Assembly (NCBI GenBank): GCA_029237825.1
Contig: JAQZBQ010000006.1
Location: forward strand, 1 to 64,000
DNA from: Bacteroidota bacterium
Lineage (GTDB): Bacteria; Bacteroidota; Bacteroidia; B-17B0; Aurantibacillaceae
Length of the DNA: 64,000 nt
Direction: 5' to 3'
Position numbers and translations under genes: made by a program. This document shows, piece after piece, positions 36,687 to 44,605 of this stretch (positions within the stretch are counted from its first letter, which is position 1; each line of letters starts with the position of its first letter). The notes beneath the pieces are model-generated. The model was given only the letters and a program-made list of their open reading frames with translations, searched no databases and was not told the DNA's origin.

Positions 36687-37880
36687 TTATGCTTTCTTAA
36701 ATAGTAATGACGAGCAGTTTCCCCCAAATCCAAAAGAGTTAGAGAGAATAACATTTAATGGTGTATGCACCAAGGTTGTTTCAGGTATCAATCCGGTTTC
36801 TGCAATTGGTGTATTGAAATTCAGGTTCGGAAAAATCATGCTATTTTGAAGCGATAATACTGAAATCACTGCTTCGATGCTAGCTGCCGCCGCTAGTGTA
36901 TGTCCGGTAAAAGCTTTTGTTGAACTGAATTTTGGGACCTGGTTACCAAACACAGCAACGGTTGCTTTGCTTTCGGACAAATCATTATTAGGCGTGCCGG
37001 TGCCATGCATGTTAATGTAATCAATATCTGTAGGTTTTAATCCACTTAATGCCAGAGCCTGCTGGATGGCTAAAGTTGCGCCGAAACCTTCGGGTGATGA
37101 AGCTGTTAGATGATAAGCGTCGTTTGTATTGGCATAGCCAATCAGCTCTGCGAGCGCTTTTCCTTTGCGGTGGTTTAATGCGTTTTCTCCTTCAATAACC
37201 ACAAAGGCAGCTCCTTCCCCTAAATTTAGTCCTTTCCGGTTTTCATCAAAAGGCCTGCACCATTCACGATCCAGTATCATGAGTGTATTAAAACCATTGA
37301 ACGTAAACTTTGATAATGCGTCCACACCCCCAACAACAACCCTGTCTAAATGGCCATGCTTAATCATTCTGCATCCCAACATAATTGCATTTGCAGCAGA
37401 AGAACATGCTGTTGAAATCGTTGTAACATAATCCACATTCCCGATGTAATCCGCAATGCGCTCCGTACTGTCACCGCAATCGTGAGTATCTAAAACATCC
37501 AGGTGTTCATCGTTTTTAAAAAGGTCTTTGTAATACAACTCGGTTTTACTCATTCCTGCCACAGTTGTTGACGAGATAACACCGGTACGTAAACCGTCTT
37601 TAGTATCTATACCTGAATTCAAAACTGCTTCCTTGGCAGCCAACATGGCGATATAGGAATTACGGTTCAATGCCGGATTCTGATCCCCTACAAGATCCGC
37701 CAATTCAGCATTTGATAATTTTATTTCACCGGCAAGAAACTCATCCTTGTAACGAGTTGTTAAATATTGAATTTTACCAATACCGGTTTTTGATTGAGAA
37801 AGGGATAAAAAACATTCAGGCACATTGTTTCCAATAGCCGAAATCATTCCTAACCCGGTAATATAAACTTTTTGCGACAA
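36687..37880 (-). CDS. Beta-ketoacyl-ACP synthase (KAS I/II type)
   Basis: The 397-residue condensing enzyme has a full Cys-His-His set: Cys159 in STACSSAANAI, His292 in MHGTGTPNND and His327 in AFTGHTLAAA. It extends an ACP-bound acyl or polyene chain with malonyl-ACP. Its position between an ACP gene (six bases upstream) and a Cys-less ketosynthase-like gene downstream fits a ketosynthase/chain-length-factor pair of a type II PKS of the aryl polyene or flexirubin kind, not housekeeping fatty-acid synthesis. Confidence 0.92.
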   Translation of the reverse strand: MSQKVYITGLGMISAIGNNVPECFLSLSQSKTGIGKIQYLTTRYKDEFLAGEIKLSNAELADLVGDQNPALNRNSYIAMLAAKEAVLNSGIDTKDGLRTGVISSTTVAGMSKTELYYKDLFKNDEHLDVLDTHDCGDSTERIADYIGNVDYVTTISTACSSAANAIMLGCRMIKHGHLDRVVVGGVDALSKFTFNGFNTLMILDREWCRPFDENRKGLNLGEGAAFVVIEGENALNHRKGKALAELIGYANTNDAYHLTASSPEGFGATLAIQQALALSGLKPTDIDYINMHGTGTPNNDLSESKATVAVFGNQVPKFSSTKAFTGHTLAAAASIEAVISVLSLQNSMIFPNLNFNTPIAETGLIPETTLVHTPLNVILSNSFGFGGNCSSLLFKKA

Positions 37881-37886
37881 AGCGAA

Positions 37887-38144
37887 TTACGATTTCCCCT
37901 GTGATTTGATGTATTCAGCCATCGTTCTTAACGACTGAAAAATAGTTTTACCATCTTTAGGATCCTGAATTTTAATCCCATAATGCTTTTCGAGCAGTAC
38001 AATTAATTCCAAAGCATCAATTGAATCAAGGCCTAAGCCTTCGCCGAACAAAGGAGAATCCGGGTTAATTTCTTCGGGCTTAACTTCAGCTAAATTTAAC
38101 TGTTCAATTATTTGTCCTTTTAATTTTTCGATTAATGCGTCCAT
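37887..38144 (-). CDS. Acyl carrier protein
   Basis: An 85-residue four-helix carrier protein. The phosphopantetheine attachment site is Ser41 in GLGLDSIDALEL. It differs from the housekeeping AcpP in its N-terminus and in the EGLGLDSIDALEL version of the motif, as seen in secondary-metabolism ACPs. Its ATG lies immediately next to the stop of the 211-residue ketosynthase-like gene, and a ketosynthase follows by six bases, so it is the dedicated carrier of this cluster. Confidence 0.95.
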   Translation of the reverse strand: MDALIEKLKGQIIEQLNLAEVKPEEINPDSPLFGEGLGLDSIDALELIVLLEKHYGIKIQDPKDGKTIFQSLRTMAEYIKSQGKS

Positions 38145-38780
38145 TTATGTTAGATTATATAATTCGGTTAGTGTTGTTTGGTTAAGAGGTTTAAAAATAG
38201 CGTTTTTATTTGTATTTCTTTGAGATTCACTTAAAAAAATAAAGGCTTCATCATTGTTTGTCTCTGCCTCTACCCATCCAGCAATAACAGCATCTATGCC
38301 ATTAAGGTAAAGGGATTCGCAATAATTAATGAGTAATGCAGGGTCAAATTTTTCACAAACAAAAAACGCATTTTCCCCTGTTATTTTATGACGAATGGCC
38401 AGCTCTCCGATTGTGATATTGGGAAGTGTATAAACGAAAATGGCCGGCGACGGAAAATAATTGGATTTGTCGCTAATTGAATTCTGGTAGGCCTTATCAG
38501 TATCGAGACTCGAGGCATGGTTTGAAAAAACAATAGCAATTTTTGCCAAATCATTTTCGGTCAACAATGCTGTTTCCCTTAATGCAAATTCCGTAGCGAT
38601 GATCGCTAATTTGCATTGCACATCCATTTTATGAAATTTGGGGTAATTCATTGCAAGGAATTTATAGGATTCCAACAAAAACTCATGTATTGAAACGGAT
38701 GAAGCAGATTTAAAAACAACCGTGCCGTTAACTGTTACCGTATTGTGCTTAATGTGGGCGTATGATGTGATCGCGTTCAA
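38145..38780 (-). CDS. Half-length ketosynthase-like protein (Ketoacyl-synt_2 type)
   Basis: A 211-residue protein that matches only the N-terminal half of a ketosynthase (KLAIIATEFALRET, FPSPAIFVYTLPNITIGELA, IDAVIAGWVEAE). By hand alignment the position of the nucleophilic Cys is Glu143 (FVCEKFD), and the His motifs are absent with the missing half. Proteins of this size and pattern (beta-ketoacyl synthase chain length factor, Ketoacyl-synt_2, ApeC-like) occur in aryl polyene and flexirubin clusters. It probably has a non-catalytic, pairing or chain-length role. It abuts the ACP gene exactly and follows the 38789-39922 ketosynthase by eight bases. Confidence 0.75.
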   Translation of the reverse strand: MNAITSYAHIKHNTVTVNGTVVFKSASSVSIHEFLLESYKFLAMNYPKFHKMDVQCKLAIIATEFALRETALLTENDLAKIAIVFSNHASSLDTDKAYQNSISDKSNYFPSPAIFVYTLPNITIGELAIRHKITGENAFFVCEKFDPALLINYCESLYLNGIDAVIAGWVEAETNNDEAFIFLSESQRNTNKNAIFKPLNQTTLTELYNLT

Positions 38781-38788
38781 ATTTCCTA

Positions 38789-39922
38789 TCAGTTAATTTT
38801 TTTAAATAAAGCGGCTGCATTGCAACCACCAAATCCGGAAGCAGTTTTAATAAACGAATTAAATGCTTTTTCCTTATGACGGTCAATCATCGTGATATGG
38901 CCACTTATTCCTTTTATCTCATAACCTTCAGATTTAATCAACCGTTGATGCTTCATGGATTCTAGTGAGAGTATCGTTTCCAAAACCCCCGCGGCACCAA
39001 GCGTATGTCCGTAATACCCTTTTAAACTATTAACAGGCACTTCCGACAAACCGCTTCGCTCAAATGCAATGGATTCCATTTCATCATTGTACGGAGTGGC
39101 CGTTCCATGCGCTGAAATAAATCCAATTTCTGAGTGATTGTCTTTTAATATTTGTTGCAGACATTGGAACAACCCTTCGCCTGTTCTTGACGGTCCGGAA
39201 ATGTGATTGGCATCATTGGCCGACGCTCCTGCTACAACTTCGGCATCATACTTGCCAGCGTACGTTTTTTGGTTTGTAATCAGAATTGAGGCAACCGCTT
39301 CACCAAGGTTAATCCCTGTGCGGTTAGCGTCAAATGGTTTTGAAGGATCACCGCTTAACGCATTGAAAGATTTAAAACCACTCATCGTAAATTCAGAAAG
39401 GATATCTCCTCCGCAAACAATAACATTGTCGTACTGTTTGGTTTCGATCAACCGCTTTGCAACAATAATTCCGAGTATACCTGAAATACAGGCATTTGAT
39501 AAAATGAGTGGTGTGTGTTTAAATTTAAAATAAGATTGCAGTTGTTTGCCTAATTCAGAGAGGTAAACTCTATTTGGATTCATATGCGGATAACTATTTT
39601 CAAGAACATCAATATTCCCTTTGGTAGTAGAATAGAGTAATAATGTTCGTTCACCCGACGGATCCAACCCGCTTTTTCTAATAACATCCTGAATGGAAAG
39701 GATACTTAACTGTTCCAATTTTGTAAATGATTCAGGCGCCTGGATAACTGAAACATGTTCCTTGATTTTTTCGTCGTCGATCTTTGCTACGCAAAACGGT
39801 TCAGTTGCAAAAGGGAAAATTATTTTCCGGACTCCGGTTTTTGAATGGGTAACAGCATGGAAATTTTCCTCCGTAGAAAATCCCAACGGACTTATAATAT
39901 TGTTATAGGAGGCAAAGATCAT
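38789..39922 (-). CDS. Beta-ketoacyl synthase
   Basis: The 377-residue condensing enzyme has Cys145 (LSNACISGILG), His272 (SAHGTATPYND) and His306 (GYYGHTLGAAG), so it should be active. It is somewhat shorter than FabF and begins MIFASYNNIISPLGFST. Its start overlaps the stop of the Cys-rich small gene by four bases (ATGA). It is the first of four ketosynthase-fold genes in this operon and may start or extend the chain together with the half-length partner that follows. Confidence 0.9.
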   Translation of the reverse strand: MIFASYNNIISPLGFSTEENFHAVTHSKTGVRKIIFPFATEPFCVAKIDDEKIKEHVSVIQAPESFTKLEQLSILSIQDVIRKSGLDPSGERTLLLYSTTKGNIDVLENSYPHMNPNRVYLSELGKQLQSYFKFKHTPLILSNACISGILGIIVAKRLIETKQYDNVIVCGGDILSEFTMSGFKSFNALSGDPSKPFDANRTGINLGEAVASILITNQKTYAGKYDAEVVAGASANDANHISGPSRTGEGLFQCLQQILKDNHSEIGFISAHGTATPYNDEMESIAFERSGLSEVPVNSLKGYYGHTLGAAGVLETILSLESMKHQRLIKSEGYEIKGISGHITMIDRHKEKAFNSFIKTASGFGGCNAAALFKKIN

Positions 39923-40128
39923 TTTTGACTTAAAAATTCATTCTTTAAAAATAACAAACAGCAACTACAAACACAATTTGAATAACGGCCGGACATGTAT
40001 AGTAGTTCCTCTTTTGTAAGGTGTATTTTTGAACAGAAGCATTCCGCGATGTTAGCGGAATTACATTCAAGCGGCTGATTGCACCGCTCACAACGCACGT
40101 TTTCAATCGTTAAAGAATCCATCACCAT
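39919..40128 (-). CDS. Small Cys-rich (CWC-type) protein
   Basis: A 69-residue protein with nine Cys in the pattern CxxCx5C, CxC, then CxCxCC (residues 13-57), fitting the cysteine-rich CWC family and suggesting zinc binding. Function is unknown. It is the first gene of the ketosynthase operon, overlapping the next gene by four bases (ATGA). The ATG at residue 3 is an equal alternative start. Because of its size, the call rests on the Cys pattern, the tight overlap and the intact frame. Confidence 0.72.
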   Translation of the reverse strand: MVMDSLTIENVRCERCNQPLECNSANIAECFCSKIHLTKEELLYMSGRYSNCVCSCCLLFLKNEFLSQK

Positions 40129-40155
40129 GTATCGTCAATGCTAAATGACAAACAA

Positions 40156-40187
40156 AAAAACCTCCCCGATTTCACGGGAAGGTTTTT
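40156..40187 (-). terminator. Intrinsic terminator after rpmF
   Basis: Stem AAAAACCTCCCCG / CGGGAAGGTTTTT with a short ATTTCA loop and one internal mismatch, followed on the minus strand by a run of seven T. It lies 20 bases past the rpmF stop and separates it from the ketosynthase operon, which is on the same strand. Confidence 0.88.
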
Positions 40188-40207
40188 GAACGTATGATTC
40201 AAACTAA

Positions 40208-40399
40208 TTAAGCTTTTACAGCTTTTTCCATTACTACTTTTCCTTTGTAGTAAAGTTTTCCTTCAAACCAGTGTGCACGGTGAAATAAATGTGCTTCACC
40301 TGTGGTTGTATCTTTCGCAATCGTCATGGTAGGCGCTTTGTATGTTGCACGACGAGAGTCTCTTCTGGATCTGGATAGTTTTCGTTTTGGATTAGGCAT
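40208..40399 (-). CDS. rpmF: 50S ribosomal protein L32
   Basis: A 63-residue large-subunit protein with the typical [18 protein letters not shown] start and the HRAHW segment. The CxxC zinc pairs of some L32 proteins are absent, so this is the zinc-free form. It lies 11 bases after yceD, the usual yceD-rpmF pair, and ends at a clear terminator. Confidence 0.97.
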   Translation of the reverse strand: MPNPKRKLSRSRRDSRRATYKAPTMTIAKDTTTGEAHLFHRAHWFEGKLYYKGKVVMEKAVKA

Positions 40400-40410
40400 G
40401 GTATTTAATT

Positions 40411-40941
40411 TTAATTATTGTTAAACTTTATATTCTTTAATTTTTCCCATTCAGGGTTGTCACTGGGTTCTTCGTCAATTTTTAATTCATTGTATTTAGC
40501 AAGCGTCTCTTCGTCACATTCTACATCTATTTCAACTTCATCCTCTTCACAGGGAACTTTCCTGCTTGGGATTGCTAACTCAATGTATTCATATAAATAC
40601 TGCGCAAAGTTTGCTTCATCCAAGCCTTCCTTCAGTACTAAAATTTCATCATTACTTTCTTCAGGGTTACCATGTTTGATGACTAACTTTTCCTGGCCAC
40701 TAATCGGGCAATTATAGTCAACCAAACACCGGTCACAACTCAACTTTACAGTGCCTTCAAAAGCAAATAAAATATGCATTAGCGTATTTTGTTTTACTAA
40801 CCTTGCCTTAACCTGAATATCAGCCTCGGTGATTTCGCTTTCACTAAATTGTTCAAAGAACTTACTCTTAATATCAAATTCAAATTGGTGTTCACCCATT
40901 GATAAACCGCCAAACTGAATTTTGTACTGACTTTTACCCAT
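40411..40941 (-). CDS. yceD: YceD/DUF177 family protein
   Basis: The 176-residue DUF177 protein is involved in accumulation of 23S rRNA and linked to rpmF in many bacteria. The conserved Cys motif [12 protein letters not shown] (about residues 70-81) and the acidic C-terminal half with [14 protein letters not shown] are visible. It starts the yceD-rpmF operon and has a good promoter immediately upstream. The exact role in ribosome assembly is known only in outline for the family. Confidence 0.92.
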   Translation of the reverse strand: MGKSQYKIQFGGLSMGEHQFEFDIKSKFFEQFSESEITEADIQVKARLVKQNTLMHILFAFEGTVKLSCDRCLVDYNCPISGQEKLVIKHGNPEESNDEILVLKEGLDEANFAQYLYEYIELAIPSRKVPCEEDEVEIDVECDEETLAKYNELKIDEEPSDNPEWEKLKNIKFNNN

Positions 40942-40962
40942 AGCTTACCCCAAAATGGACGG

Positions 40963-40993
40963 CAAATATAGGCTTTTTTTGAATATTATCAAC
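40963..40993 (-). promoter_or_regulatory. Candidate yceD-rpmF promoter
   Basis: Minus strand: GTTG (40993-40990), 19 bases, TATATTTG (40970-40963). The -7 box is an exact TAnnTTTG; the upstream box has one mismatch. Predicted start near 40957, leader about 16 bases. Confidence 0.58.
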
Positions 40994-41053
40994 AAATTTA
41001 AGTGAGTTTACAGCAATTTTTCCTAAAATAATCCTTCCAAGCCAAACGATCAA

Positions 41054-41662
41054 TCATTCGTTTGTTCGAATCAGGCATTTGGGTAAAAACCATTTTCCGA
41101 TGTAATCTGCCATGTTTATAGGAGTTTCGTCACAGGATACGTATTGACCTTGCGTATTCCGCTTGAGATACCACGCCTGCCCGTCCCTGATTTGCTGCAA
41201 AACCAAAAGCTTCAATTCTTCCGGTTTCAGGCATTTATTTTCCGCGTTTATCTGAAAACCAAGCTCATTATTTCGCAAATCCATAACGCAGGCCAGGCTA
41301 TCTGCCCGTTCTCCGAACTCTTGCTCTCCTTTAAAAAATAAACGTTTGTTTCCTTTTTCGTGGGCAATTCCCAGTTTTCTCAGCTTTCTTGTTTTAATCT
41401 TTTGAGATAAGTAAGCCATTGTATAAATGTGGCGAAACGCGTCTAATTTTCCCCCGCTTTCATTAAGATCCAACAACCGATCCCCTTTAACGCTGGACAA
41501 CATTTTTTGGACCTCTGGCAATAGAACCTTCACTTTCCATACAGCAAAAGGATGGCCGATCCCCCAAAAAATTTCGTATTTGCTGAATTTGGTTCGTGCG
41601 GATAAGCTTCCAACACAAAAAAAATATAACAACATAAGAATTATGTATTTCGATTTTAACAT
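41054..41662 (-). CDS. Exported DUF6973-like protein
   Basis: A 202-residue protein with a signal peptide (LLYFFCVGSLSA). The block GGKLDAFRHIYTMAYLSQ followed by LGIAHEKGNK resembles the DAFRHxxW...AHE pattern of the DUF6973 group, whose function is unknown; the conserved His, Arg and Glu hint at a hydrolytic or metal site, but this is guesswork. It is monocistronic and divergent from the small ORF at 41730. The family call is tentative. Confidence 0.65.
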   Translation of the reverse strand: MLKSKYIILMLLYFFCVGSLSARTKFSKYEIFWGIGHPFAVWKVKVLLPEVQKMLSSVKGDRLLDLNESGGKLDAFRHIYTMAYLSQKIKTRKLRKLGIAHEKGNKRLFFKGEQEFGERADSLACVMDLRNNELGFQINAENKCLKPEELKLLVLQQIRDGQAWYLKRNTQGQYVSCDETPINMADYIGKWFLPKCLIRTNE

Positions 41663-41715
41663 CCTTTTGTTAGCAATAGGAAAGCATTAAATGCGAAGAT
41701 ACTCAATCTGTTTTA

Positions 41716-41723
41716 TATCTTTG
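41716..41723 (+). promoter_or_regulatory. -7 element TATCTTTG before the 41730 ORF
   Basis: Exact TAnnTTTG ending six bases before the ATG at 41730. It suggests that transcription starts at or next to the start codon and argues against the upstream ATG at 41691. No TTTG box at the right distance was found. Confidence 0.4.
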
Positions 41724-41729
41724 AAGTTG

Positions 41730-42002
41730 ATGGACTTTAAGAACGATATAGCGAAGCGGTTTTTTACCAAACAGGAAATTGGTGGTGCAGAAAGCATCAA
41801 CGACCTGCGTGATAAGGAATTTAGTGGCAAAACCCTTACCGCAGAGGAAAAATTTGCTCTCGCTAACTTTGACCGCTATCGTTTGAACATTTTGAATTCA
41901 CAGGAAAACGAAGAACAGTTTCACATCAATTACCGTCAAATTCAGGTCATTTCCAATCTGGGCGACTGGCGCGAATTTCTGAAAGACGAATACAGCAAAT
42001 AA
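41730..42002 (+). CDS. Small conserved-looking hypothetical protein
   Basis: A 90-residue soluble, charged protein that I do not recognise. It has no signal peptide, membrane helix or Cys; a mostly helical composition is likely (LTAEEKFALANFDRYRLNIL). The ATG at 41730 is chosen because a -7 element lies directly before it; an in-frame ATG at 41691 would add 13 residues. Codon use looks like that of its neighbours, and the frame fills the space between two real genes. It precedes fbp by 127 bases but fbp has its own -7 element. Confidence 0.65.
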   Translation: MDFKNDIAKRFFTKQEIGGAESINDLRDKEFSGKTLTAEEKFALANFDRYRLNILNSQENEEQFHINYRQIQVISNLGDWREFLKDEYSK

Positions 42003-42066
42003 TTCCCTAACACAAGCGGAGGATTGTTCATCCACTTTTTTTATTCTTAATTTAATTTAATACATT

Positions 42067-42074
42067 TATCTTTG
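42067..42074 (+). promoter_or_regulatory. -7 element of the fbp promoter
   Basis: Exact TATCTTTG. The predicted transcription start is near 42080, giving a leader of about 50 bases before the fbp ATG at 42130. The region 19-25 bases upstream is T-rich without a clear TTTG. Confidence 0.45.
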
Positions 42075-42129
42075 TAAGAATGCATAAACCATGCTTCAAC
42101 AAACGATCTAACTTTAACTCAAACCAACC

Positions 42130-43143
42130 ATGTACGTAAAAACTTTAGGCCAGTTCATCATTGAAAAACAAAACGATTTTCCATTTGCTAAAGGTGAGCT
42201 TTCCCGTTTGCTTCGCGATATTGCCATTGCTGCAAAAATCGTAAACAGAGAAGTAACCAAAGCGGGCCTGGTTGAAATTTTGGGTGAGACCGGAGACACA
42301 AATGTACAGGGGGAAAGGGTTAAAAAACTTGACGTATTTGCCAACGATCAGTTCATTGCCGCACTCCGCGCGGGTGGCGAATGTTGTGCCATTGCAAGTG
42401 AAGAAAATGAAGACATTATTCCTATCGATACAGAAATTTCGAAAAATGCGCGCTATGTAGTCGCTATGGATCCGTTAGATGGGTCGTCAAATATTGATGT
42501 TAACGTTTCCATTGGTACTATCTTTTCAATATACCGTCGCGTTAGTTTAAACGGACCAGGAACGCACGAAGATTTCATGCAACGCGGGACCGAGCAGGTA
42601 GCTGCAGGCTACATCATTTATGGTTCTTCTGCGATGTTGGTTTATACCACAGGGAAAGGCGTAAACGGATTTACGCTGGATCCGAGTATCGGAGAATTTT
42701 GTTTATCTCATCCCGATATGCAAATGCCAAAAGACGGTAAAACCTATTCAATTAACGAAGGTAACTATCTGCATTTTCCGGAAGGCGTTAAAAAATATAT
42801 TAAGTACTGCCAGGAAGAAGACAAAGCAACTAACCGACCTTACTCAAGCCGATACATCGGCTCGGGCGTGGCTGATATTCACCGTAACCTAATTACAGGC
42901 GGAATTTACATTTACCCAAAAACGACCAAATCGCCTAACGGTAAATTGCGTTTATTATACGAATGCAATCCCTTAGCGTTTATTATTGAACAGGCTGGAG
43001 GTGTTGCTACCAATGGGTTTAAACGCATTATGGACCTCGATATTTCAGAATTACACCAACGTACCCCTTTATTTTTAGGTTCCACGGAAATGATGAAAAC
43101 TTCAATGGAGTTCATGGAGAAGTTCAAGGAAGCTACCGTTTAG
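42130..43143 (+). CDS. fbp: Class 1 fructose-1,6-bisphosphatase
   Basis: Gluconeogenic enzyme that hydrolyses fructose 1,6-bisphosphate to fructose 6-phosphate. The 337-residue product matches class 1 length. Metal and substrate motifs are seen: [20 protein letters not shown] (metal site), [10 protein letters not shown], and [20 protein letters not shown] near the C-terminus. It is followed by a SpoIIE gene 46 bases downstream that seems separately started. Regulation by AMP cannot be judged by eye. Confidence 0.97.
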   Translation: MYVKTLGQFIIEKQNDFPFAKGELSRLLRDIAIAAKIVNREVTKAGLVEILGETGDTNVQGERVKKLDVFANDQFIAALRAGGECCAIASEENEDIIPIDTEISKNARYVVAMDPLDGSSNIDVNVSIGTIFSIYRRVSLNGPGTHEDFMQRGTEQVAAGYIIYGSSAMLVYTTGKGVNGFTLDPSIGEFCLSHPDMQMPKDGKTYSINEGNYLHFPEGVKKYIKYCQEEDKATNRPYSSRYIGSGVADIHRNLITGGIYIYPKTTKSPNGKLRLLYECNPLAFIIEQAGGVATNGFKRIMDLDISELHQRTPLFLGSTEMMKTSMEFMEKFKEATV

Positions 43144-43189
43144 GCCTAATTGCAGGCCTGTACATAAACTTTTGTATATTAGAGTCTTA

Positions 43190-44602
43190 ATGGAAGACAC
43201 CGCTGTATCGCCAAGGCTTGTCAAGGCTGAATTTGATAAATCAACTGAAAAATTCCACGCCCTGGCATGTTGGATTGGCATTGCTTTAAACCTTGTTTGG
43301 TTTATCGGTGATTATTTAAGCATACCCGAACACTGGGTACCCTTTCTCATTTTCAGGGTTTGTGTTTCAGGAACAAGCCTTTTCGTATTACTTCTTAAAG
43401 ATGTTTTAAAAGTCAGTATTTACACTTGTTTATTTATTCTGGTCCTGGGCATCTCCATTCAAAACGCCTATATGTGGAGCCTGATGGATATTCCGCATTT
43501 GCAAAAGCATGCTTTTGCTTACATGGTGCTCTTTATTGGCGTTGGGATGCTTGTGTTATGGGAACAGAAACTTTCGTGGCTGTTGCTCGGCGCCACAATC
43601 CTAAGTAATATTATTTTTTATGTGGTAAACAGTCCGTTAACGGTAGATGAGTTCATAACAAACGGTGGCCTTCTTGTGCTAACCGTTGTAATTTTCAGTG
43701 TCTTCTTAATCAGAAGCCGTTACCGGCTAACCTATAAAGAAATTCAAAGTCGGCTCGAACTTGAAAAATCTAAAAAACTGATTGAATTTCAAAAAGAAGA
43801 AGTTGAAGAAAAGAACCAGGAAATTGTAAGCAGCTTGCGTTACGCAAAACGTTTGCAGGAAGCTCTGTTGCCTCCTAAAAATTTATTAGACAGTTTTTTC
43901 GATGACAATTACTTTATCCTGTATCACCCGCGAGATATTGTTTGCGGTGATTTTTACTGGGCAAGAAAAATAAAATCCACGCCAGAGAGCGGTAAATCAA
44001 AAGATTACCTTTTAATTGCAGTTGCCGATTGTACTGGCCATGGCGTTCCTGGAGCGTTTATGAGCTTATTAGGCTCAAATTTTTTACATCAAAGTGCTGT
44101 GGAAAAAAGCGTGAATACAACCGCTGAAGCGCTGGACTTCCTGAATCAAAAAATTATTACCACACTAAACCACGGATATGGTGGTGTTGAAATCCGCGAC
44201 GGGATGGATATTTCCCTTATTGCAATTGATCTGGAAACCAAACAGCTTTCATACTCTGGCGCAAACAACCCGGCGTATATAGTAAGAAATAAAACGCTTC
44301 AAACACTAAAAGCAAATAAGCAAGCTATCGGCAATATGAATGATGTGGTACTGCCTTATGATAATGTTATTATCCAGTTAGAGCCAAATGACTGCATTTA
44401 TTTGTTTACTGATGGTTACGCCGACCAGTTTGGCGGCCCAAAAGGAAAAAAGTTAATGCGTAAACAATTTGAAGAAACACTTATAGCAGCTTCGGATAAA
44501 CCCATGGCGGATCAAAAGAAAATTTTGGAAAACACTTTCAATGATTGGAAAGGGTCGCTTGAGCAGGTTGACGATGTGTGTGTAGTGGGTGTACGCATCT
44601 AA
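43190..44602 (+). CDS. Membrane SpoIIE-type PP2C serine phosphatase
   Basis: Fourth SpoIIE phosphatase in the window. The 470-residue protein has about six membrane helices (residues 25-185), a coiled coil (ELEKSKKLIEFQKEEVEEKN) and a SpoIIE domain with CGDFYWA, VADCTGHGVPGAFMS, DGMDISL and DGYADQFGG. The family-wide ending W.G.LEQVDD...VGVRI is kept. I take the ATG at 43190; a TTG at 43172 is in frame but sits in promoter-like sequence. It is closest in layout to the 7903-9267 gene. It converges with the AsmA-like gene with three bases between stops. Confidence 0.9.
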   Translation: MEDTAVSPRLVKAEFDKSTEKFHALACWIGIALNLVWFIGDYLSIPEHWVPFLIFRVCVSGTSLFVLLLKDVLKVSIYTCLFILVLGISIQNAYMWSLMDIPHLQKHAFAYMVLFIGVGMLVLWEQKLSWLLLGATILSNIIFYVVNSPLTVDEFITNGGLLVLTVVIFSVFLIRSRYRLTYKEIQSRLELEKSKKLIEFQKEEVEEKNQEIVSSLRYAKRLQEALLPPKNLLDSFFDDNYFILYHPRDIVCGDFYWARKIKSTPESGKSKDYLLIAVADCTGHGVPGAFMSLLGSNFLHQSAVEKSVNTTAEALDFLNQKIITTLNHGYGGVEIRDGMDISLIAIDLETKQLSYSGANNPAYIVRNKTLQTLKANKQAIGNMNDVVLPYDNVIIQLEPNDCIYLFTDGYADQFGGPKGKKLMRKQFEETLIAASDKPMADQKKILENTFNDWKGSLEQVDDVCVVGVRI

Positions 44603-44605
44603 TGG

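Noticed and set aside
43145-43162. AGGCCT-N6-AGGCCT inverted repeat after fbp
   Set aside because: Six-base stem made from a self-palindromic word with no T run; it may be chance.
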